Source: Labyrinthula sp. Ha | Taxonomy: Eukaryota > Sar > Bigyra > Labyrinthulida > Labyrinthulaceae | Reading direction: 5' to 3' | DNA length: 64,000 bases | Assembly (NCBI GenBank): GCA_015227615.1 | Contig: JAALGZ010000021.1 | Location: 248,001-312,000 of the forward strand | Shown: piece after piece, positions 58,307 through 64,000 of the stretch | Layout of the letters: the number at the start of each line of letters is the position of its first letter | Position numbering within the stretch: position 1 is the first letter of the stretch | The notes under the pieces: generated by a model | What the model was told of the DNA's origin: nothing | Seen by the model: the letters and a program-made list of their open reading frames with translations, nothing else | The model's database searches: none | Position numbers and translations under genes: made by a program

Positions 58307-61300
58307 TTAGATCTTCAAATGCTGCCACTTCATCCTTGAATGAGTCATGTTCCAAAGTTTTTCAAACTCAGCTCTTGGATTCTGTTTCGTTTGAAGATCA
58401 GCAATGTTGAATTCGCGTTTGATGAAAATCACCTTTAGTTTTCCTGAACGAATGAGTCCTTTTAAGAAATGAATTGCAACGCTCATGTGTTTTTGCTCTG
58501 GAGAAACTGTCTTTTCTAATGTTTTAGTTGAACAAAGTGAATCTGTAAAAATCACTGAAGGTAGCTTGACTTTGCAATCTAAATCCATGCACAATCCATA
58601 GATTCTTTGCAAATGTTTTGCTGTTTTGTGAATTTCAATCAGCTCAGCTCCGGCAGCAGAGGTAGCAACTGTCCTTTGTCTTGAACTTCTGCCAGTAATG
58701 AGCGATTGACCAAAGTAAATGAAGTTACCACTAACACTTTTTCTGTTAAGTGAGTTAGAGGCCCATTCAGCATCACAAAAGGCAAGAAGTGTAATTTCAC
58801 CATTTGATTGATCTGAGTAAAAAATTCGTTCTTAATATTTCGTTCTACTAATGTAACCTAATGTGTTGAGAATTGACTTTACTGCAAAACTTGTCACCTG
58901 TTCAGAAAGTTGACTAAGCGCATGTAACGCGTAGAGTAAATCAAATCTTGTAAGTCGTAAGTAAATTAAAGATCCAAGCAATTCTCTGTACGGAAATTTA
59001 ATGCTTTTAGCATTGGAATTGTTTTTAACAGCCTCAGCGAAAGTAGAAGGTAATGGTGTAAATTTGTCTTTAGTCTTGAAATCCTTGAATTTTTCTAAAA
59101 TTTTCTCAATGTGTTTGGTTTGGTCAATTTGGTAGTCTCCATTGGGTTTTCTTTCAATGTTAACTCCTAAGAAGTCTGTTTTCTGATCTAGTGATCCTAA
59201 TGTAATTTTGTAAGTTTTCCCAAACTGTTTTGAGAAGTTTGCAATTTCTTGTTTTGTACCGAGCATCAGTACATCATCAACGTAAAGTAAAGTAATTAAA
59301 TCTTTCTTGTAGAAGACACACTCGTCAAAGATCGCTTGTTTGAGTCCAAGTTTTTGAATTGTAGCAGAAACATTGTCAAACCAAAGCTTGGGAGTTTCCT
59401 TCAGACCGTAAAGTGCTTTCTCAATCTTCATTACTTTAGTCTTGTCATGTTTCAGTTCATGTCCATCAGGGATTTCACAGTAGAGTGTAGTGCCAGCAGG
59501 TAGATCCGCGTACAAGAATGCGGTACTAACATCTAAAGTGTTAAAATGGAACTGTCTTCGAGCTGCAACTGCTAGTGCAACTGCAAGACTGTTGTAGTCT
59601 AAGGTAGGAGAACTGCGGTAAGGTGTAATTTTGAATTTCTGAGATCTTCCATTGTAAACACATCTTGCTTTGAAACTCCCATTGCGTTTTTGTTTCACAA
59701 GCATCGTGCATTTTCCAACGTAAGCATTTTCAGGAAGTTCAGAGCGATTAATCACTTTGAGAACCTTTCGTTCTTCCAAAGCTTTGAGCTCTTTTTCGAC
59801 CGCTTTCTTGTAAGATGCTTCGTCTGGGTGACCTCTTGTGTCACGGTAAATGGAAGGTTTCTGATCAATTCTAGACTGAATGATCTTCTTCCGTAGCTTT
59901 TCTTTCTGACCTTTTGTTTTAGGCTTGATGATGTGTGTTGTTTCTTCAGTTGTGTTCAACGTGAAAGCTGACATCCGATTTAGGTCGAATTTCGTTGCAT
60001 TTCTCCCAGATCGCGTTGTGACTGGTAGACGAGCATTGCTGTTTTCGCTCGTTTGAGGTGTTTCAGGGTTTGTTACTTCGGCAGATGGGGTTGGATCATG
60101 TGCATCTTGATCCTGATCGAGTTGAACATCTGCTGAAGGGGGATTTTCATCGAAATTATCATCATGCTCAAAATCATGATTTTCTTGTTGATTTGCCTTC
60201 TGGCCATAACGTACATAGTCTATACCAAAATCTGGACTGAAGTCATCGTCATCATCAGATTCAAGATCGTCCTCAGAAATTGGGTCATTTTCAGTTTTGT
60301 CAACAATTTTGATGTCACCAAATGAGAAAGTTGGTGGATTTTGATCGATTTGATCATGTGTTCTTGATTCTTGGAACCAAACATCGGTTAGTTGAGGGTA
60401 AATGATTTTTCCAGTACTAAGTTTGTAGATGATTGCTGTGTTGAAGCTTGAATGTTCCTGTAGTCCAAGAAAGAGACCAGTGTCTGTTCTTTCTTGAAAT
60501 TTGTTTGTCTTCGTTCCAGAAGGTTTTAACGTAAAACAACAGCAACCAAAGGTTCTAAGTGAAGAAAGGTTTGGTTCTTGCCCAGTTTCTAGTTTGTAAG
60601 GTGATTCACCAAGTGTTTTGTGATGCACTCTGTTCTTGATGTAACTTGCAAATTTGACCGCGTAGATCCAAAAGGAGTCATCAAGTTTAGACTGTAGTAG
60701 GGCGGCTGAAGCCATGACCTTTAAGATGCCAATCGTTCGTTCAGCAACTCCATTGAAAGTGTCATGTCGATCTCTAGGGACAAAACGTAAATGAATGCCT
60801 TTTGCGGAAATTGAGTTGACAAAGTGTTCTGCCGTAAAACCAGATTGGCGGTCTGTAACAATCGTTTTTGGTAAAGTTTTGAGTGTAGAAAGAAGGTAGT
60901 AAAGAGCTGCAAGTAAATCTTTCGATTGAAGTGTTCTTAAAGGAGCAACTCTAATTAATTTTGTTTTCAGGTCAACTAAAATCAATGCAGCCACAACACC
61001 ATTGACTGGTTTCATCGAGTGTTTTGGCGGAATGAGTAAGTCCATTGAAAAAGCTTGACCTTTGGAATCAGGAGAGAGTTTCATCTTGTGAATTAAATTC
61101 TTCACTGGGTTGTGTTTAGCTTTTGTCTGAAGACAGACTTGGCAGCTGTTTAGTTTTTGAGAACCCTTAATGAAACCAGCATGTTTAAGTTTGTCCTCTG
61201 AGAGATGCATCAATCTACGATGCATTAGATTTGGATCAGAGGTTTGTAAGACTGATTTCCCTAGTGGAATGATTTCAATGAAGCTTTTCTTTCCAAGTAA

Positions 61301-61747
61301 AATTATTTTTAATTTGTTTCCTGTTTCTAGTTGTACGTTTCTAGAGCGATGGTTGACTTTAACATTCTGTTGCTCTAGATCGTAGGTACACAAAATGTTG
61401 AAATTTGCACTTGGCATGTAAATTGCCTGTACTGTAAAAAACTTAGAAGGAAATTCTTTGAATGCAAATCTGGCTGTTCCAGTGCTTTCGTAGCTACCAG
61501 AATTTTCTGTAAGGGTAAGTTTACAAGGCTTCTGATCCATGTATGTAAAAAAATCAGCGCTTCTGAAAACGAAAACATCGCTGCATGAATCTAGCCCAGC
61601 TAAAGAGTTTGAACCTGTGATACAAAGAGAAGTAGCGAAACTGAAAGGATTAAAATTTCTTTTGTAAAAGTTATTGCTATTGTTTTCTTTGTTGGTTTTT
61701 TCTTCATCTTGGGAAGTTGTAATGTACGTTCTGGGTTGGTTGAACAC
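58307..61747 (-). pseudogene. copia pol region
   Basis: Fossil pol. Parts in order from the 61.7-kb side: a protease-like segment; a GAG-pre-integrase zinc-binding domain around MHRRLMHLSEDKL; the integrase core (VTDRQSGFTAEHF, then GVAERTIGIL); a long acidic linker; reverse transcriptase (TLDVSTAFLYADLP, LLYVDDVLMLG); and RNase H at the far end. The order integrase before reverse transcriptase identifies Ty1/copia rather than Ty3. About one or two breaks near the RNase H end. Confidence 0.9.
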
Positions 61748-62748
61748 ACCTTTGCAAAATGATTAGGTTTGCCACAGTAAGAACAGGTAGCACCTTTAGC
61801 AGCACATTGTTTGCCTTTGTGTGGAAAATCTTCACCGCAATTGAAACACAATGTACCTTTTGAATTAGAAGAAACAATTTTCTTTGTAAATGCAACAACT
61901 GAGGTACTTGGAGCATCAAAAGGGATCAAACCTGAATTGTCATGCTGAAGTACGGCTTGTGTCACTTCACTCATGTAATCCTTTAATGGTAGATCTTTTG
62001 AATCCAAATTGTTGACAACTGTAAAAATTTTCTGATTGTTGTTTCTTCTGAAGAGAATCTTAGTTTGAAAAAGTGTAAGTAAATCAGAGTCATTTTGCAT
62101 CATCTTGATCTGATTAGCCTGTTGTACCAAGGAATTAAAGCGTTTAACGAAGTCTGTAATCGGTTCTGATTCCTCCCAACAGCTGTAAATCAAGTTTCCA
62201 AAGTTAATTCTTTTTCTGGTTTGTGTAGGTAAGAATGTAACAGCCCCGATGCGTCGCAGGATTTTGCAAAAACGATGTGGGGTTCGGATTGTTCGTAAGA
62301 AAACAACGTCTTTTTTCCAAAGAGAAATGATGTCATCTGAAAGTTCATCGTCAATTTCTTCCTCTAGAATGTAGTTAGATTTTTGAGTAAGCGGATTGTA
62401 AGATTCTAACAGCTCATCAATGATGCTGCGGTCGTGAGATTTAAAGAATTTTCGTAGAGATGTTCCATTAATTTGTAATTTTAAGGCAAGCAGGTACATC
62501 TCAACACCTTGTTTCAGAAGTTCGAATTGATTTTGGTCAGTTTTTGATCGTAAAAGGTTTTCCAATCTTTTTCGTCCTTTTTTGTAGAATTCTTCGTTAA
62601 TTGCTTCATTTGTAATTTCTAGCTTCGTAAGTGTTGTAGTTGAAGCAGGAAAGTTTTGTAAATGAGTTTCCCCTTGGGTCAAGTTGGAGTTTTCACTCAG
62701 TGCTGTTCGTTCTTCCACGGGATCACTCTGATTTTCGTTTACTTCCAT
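61600..62748 (-). CDS. copia gag with zinc knuckle
   Basis: About 382 residues from the ATG at 62748, which lies only 10 bp inside the right LTR. The central part has the UBN2/gag-type helical region (ISLWKKDVVFLRTIR; SCWEESEPITDFVKRFNSLV), followed by two closely spaced zinc knuckles (CFNCGEDFPHKGKQC and CSYCGKPNHFAKVC). It would form the particle shell and bind the element's RNA. Treated as a fossil; this frame looks whole. Confidence 0.9.
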   Translation of the reverse strand: MEVNENQSDPVEERTALSENSNLTQGETHLQNFPASTTTLTKLEITNEAINEEFYKKGRKRLENLLRSKTDQNQFELLKQGVEMYLLALKLQINGTSLRKFFKSHDRSIIDELLESYNPLTQKSNYILEEEIDDELSDDIISLWKKDVVFLRTIRTPHRFCKILRRIGAVTFLPTQTRKRINFGNLIYSCWEESEPITDFVKRFNSLVQQANQIKMMQNDSDLLTLFQTKILFRRNNNQKIFTVVNNLDSKDLPLKDYMSEVTQAVLQHDNSGLIPFDAPSTSVVAFTKKIVSSNSKGTLCFNCGEDFPHKGKQCAAKGATCSYCGKPNHFAKVCSTNPERTLQLPKMKKKPTKKTIAITFTKEILILSVSLLLFVSQVQTL

Positions 62749-62757
62749 CGCAACCAA
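62744..62757 (-). other. primer binding site-like sequence
   Basis: Directly inside the right (5') LTR the minus strand reads TTGGTTGCG then the gag ATG. TGG next to the LTR is the complement of a tRNA CCA end, so this is the expected tRNA primer site; it abuts the gag start. Confidence 0.6.
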
Positions 62758-63057
62758 GTTAGACAAGTAATTGTCCGTATCGTCTGTATGTGTATGAGGA
62801 TACGTATATTAAATTAAATAAACTGAAAGAACTTAAAAAGAGCTTTAAAATGATATAAGTAACGTTTTCTAACTCCCAGTAGTTGTTGAGATATTAAGGT
62901 TTTACGATCTGTTGTTTCCGGTGCTTATGTATTAGTAAAAATGTATTATGTAAAGTTGCACCAATTGTGCAGTAATGTAATATTGTGTTATAACTATGTA
63001 AAGTGTAAACAGTCAGTATGGAGAGAGTCGTACACTCGACTGCTTAGTGTCTGACTC
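62758..63057 (-). repeat. 5' LTR of the copia element
   Basis: 300 bp, 99% identical to the copy at 57995-58294; followed by TAATA, the second copy of the target duplication. It should contain the element's promoter. Confidence 0.95.
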
Positions 63058-63643
63058 TAATAGTTTGTAAGGCTATCTCTTTCATAGCTTCTTGATAAAA
63101 AAAATTTATTAGGAGGATTTCGTGAAATAGGTGTAATAAGTTTTGTAATTTCATAATTATATTATCCTCCAAAAGTGTAGTAATGTAATATCACGCTAAA
63201 TTACTGTTCTAAAATAAAATATATAAAACTATAAACTATAGTTTCAACTATAAATGTTCTCTATTGACTGTAAAGGACCAGTCCTTCACTAAAATACTAT
63301 AAAATACTTTATCTCAGACTAGAATTACGTCAGAGTTATAGAGTAGGTAACCGAGTCTAGTGGAAATAGTATCAAAATGTTAATATTTAACTGTGTTACC
63401 TTAAAATTTACTTGATTCATGATGCCTGTGACTACTTGAGGAGTTGTAGTAGGCATGATACATTCAAAGCTTTCTTCAGACAAGTATCTTTCTGTCTTTC
63501 TTCAGCTGCCCAAAATCTATCTTACTGTTAATATAACGGTAGATATGGCTGAAAAGGCCAAAAGAAACGTCATACGAAGATTTCTTCAAGGCAAAATCAA
63601 AACCAAAGCAGAATTGAAACGATAGGAAAAAGAGGTCCAGAAA
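63058..63643. other. upstream region of the carrier gene
   Basis: No gene. AT-rich. A stretch near 63170-63195 (GTGTAGTAATGTAATATCACG) resembles part of the adjacent LTR (GTGCAGTAATGTAATATTGTG) and could be a remnant of an older relative, or chance. The rest is probably promoter and 5' untranslated sequence. Confidence 0.4.
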
Positions 63644-64000
63644 AATGGCTGATCAAATAAAAAGTTTTCTCTCTGGTGGATTTGGTGGTATGTCCTTAGT
63701 ATTTGTGGGACATCCTTTTGATACAATAAAAGTTCGTCTTCAAACAAGTAATGAATACACTGGAATGGTAGATTGTTTCAAGAAAACAGTTGCAAAAGAT
63801 GGATACAAAGGATTATACAGAGGAATGGCAGCTCCACTTCTTGGTATTACACCTATATTTGCCGTCTACTTTTGGGGATTTGACCTTGGAAAAGATATTG
63901 CAAGAAAAATAGAAGGAAAAAGTGCAGATGAACCACTGAGTACTCTCGGAATTGGTTTTGCCGGTGGATTCTCAGCTATTCCAGGAACTGTAGAGTTCCT
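63644..64000 (+). CDS. mitochondrial carrier, carnitine/acylcarnitine type (5' part)
   Basis: First 119 residues of an SLC25-family inner-membrane carrier, cut by the window end (full length usually about 290-310). Residues 1-90 are the first of three repeats: helix 1 with [16 protein letters not shown], the signature [11 protein letters not shown] (Px[DE]xx[KR]) at 23-33, the matrix loop with [12 protein letters not shown], and helix 2 [16 protein letters not shown]. These details fit the carnitine/acylcarnitine carrier group (SLC25A20, yeast Crc1), which imports acylcarnitines for beta-oxidation; the ornithine carrier is the nearest alternative and would be interesting beside an arginine gene. 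The second repeat begins at about 100 ([14 protein letters not shown]). ATG in agaaaaATG. No intron in this part. Confidence 0.88.

Larger units (their letters stand above)
57995..63057 (-). mobile_element. Ty1/copia LTR retrotransposon, young, slightly broken
   Basis: A 5063-bp element on the minus strand with two 300-bp LTRs that differ at about three positions (99% identity), gag, and a pol in the copia order (protease, integrase, reverse transcriptase, RNase H). The duplicated target TAATA flanks both sides (57990-57994 and 63058-63062). The near-identical LTRs mean a recent insertion. It is nearly whole, with about one or two breaks, toward the 3' end of pol. Gag and pol lie in different overlapping frames, an arrangement the Ty1/copia group is known to handle by ribosomal frameshifting. 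Confidence 0.95.

Noticed and set aside
1-64000. CRISPR arrays, operons, Shine-Dalgarno sites
   Set aside because: No regularly spaced direct repeats and no prokaryotic gene arrangement; the sequence is eukaryotic.

Overview
The window comes from the nuclear genome of a microbial eukaryote, probably a free-living or facultative protist or an early-branching fungus-like lineage; I cannot name the organism. The signs are a mitochondrial arginine-synthesis fusion protein, a Golgi Qa-SNARE, a mitochondrial carrier, LINE and Ty1/copia retroelements, AT-rich DNA, mostly uninterrupted genes, A-rich start contexts (A at -3 in nearly all) and the standard code (about 22 Trp codons in the host genes, all TGG).

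Layout. About eleven host genes sit in small islands between non-coding stretches of 2-12 kb. 1.7-3.7 kb: two LRR-like membrane/secreted reading frames, minus strand. 7.7-8.9: type I phosphomannose isomerase. 12.7-14.4: an unknown membrane protein converging on a UDP-glucose 4,6-dehydratase. 14.65-18.0: a full-size, lightly decayed LINE. 21.7-24.6: a two-enzyme arginine gene (acetylglutamate kinase plus acetylglutamyl-phosphate reductase) converging on repeat protein A. 36.5-38.2: an EF-hand/coiled-coil protein. 40.8-43.8: a broken gag-like gene duplicated as a 1-kb palindrome. 48.1-50.0: a Sed5/syntaxin-5 SNARE converging on repeat protein B. 53.4-57.7: two old LINE relics in opposite orientations. 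58.0-63.1: a young Ty1/copia element. 63.6-end: the start of a carnitine/acylcarnitine-type carrier.

Most striking: (1) proteins A and B are paralogues built from four copies of a roughly 55-60-residue unit that I do not recognise, and each is the convergent partner of a housekeeping gene. (2) All three convergent gene pairs overlap at their stop codons (17, 11 and 6 bp) although kilobases of empty DNA lie on the other side. (3) The arginine fusion lacks the regulatory domain found between the two enzymes in yeast Arg5,6. (4) A 1034-bp inverted repeat with a 53-bp spacer. (5) The two LRR frames share one reading frame across a single TGA, with a possible unrecognised intron.

The gene functions (mannose activation, nucleotide-sugar synthesis, arginine synthesis, ER-Golgi fusion, fatty-acid transport) are ordinary housekeeping and show no pathway linkage. 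Family calls rest on motifs remembered from known families; no database search was run.
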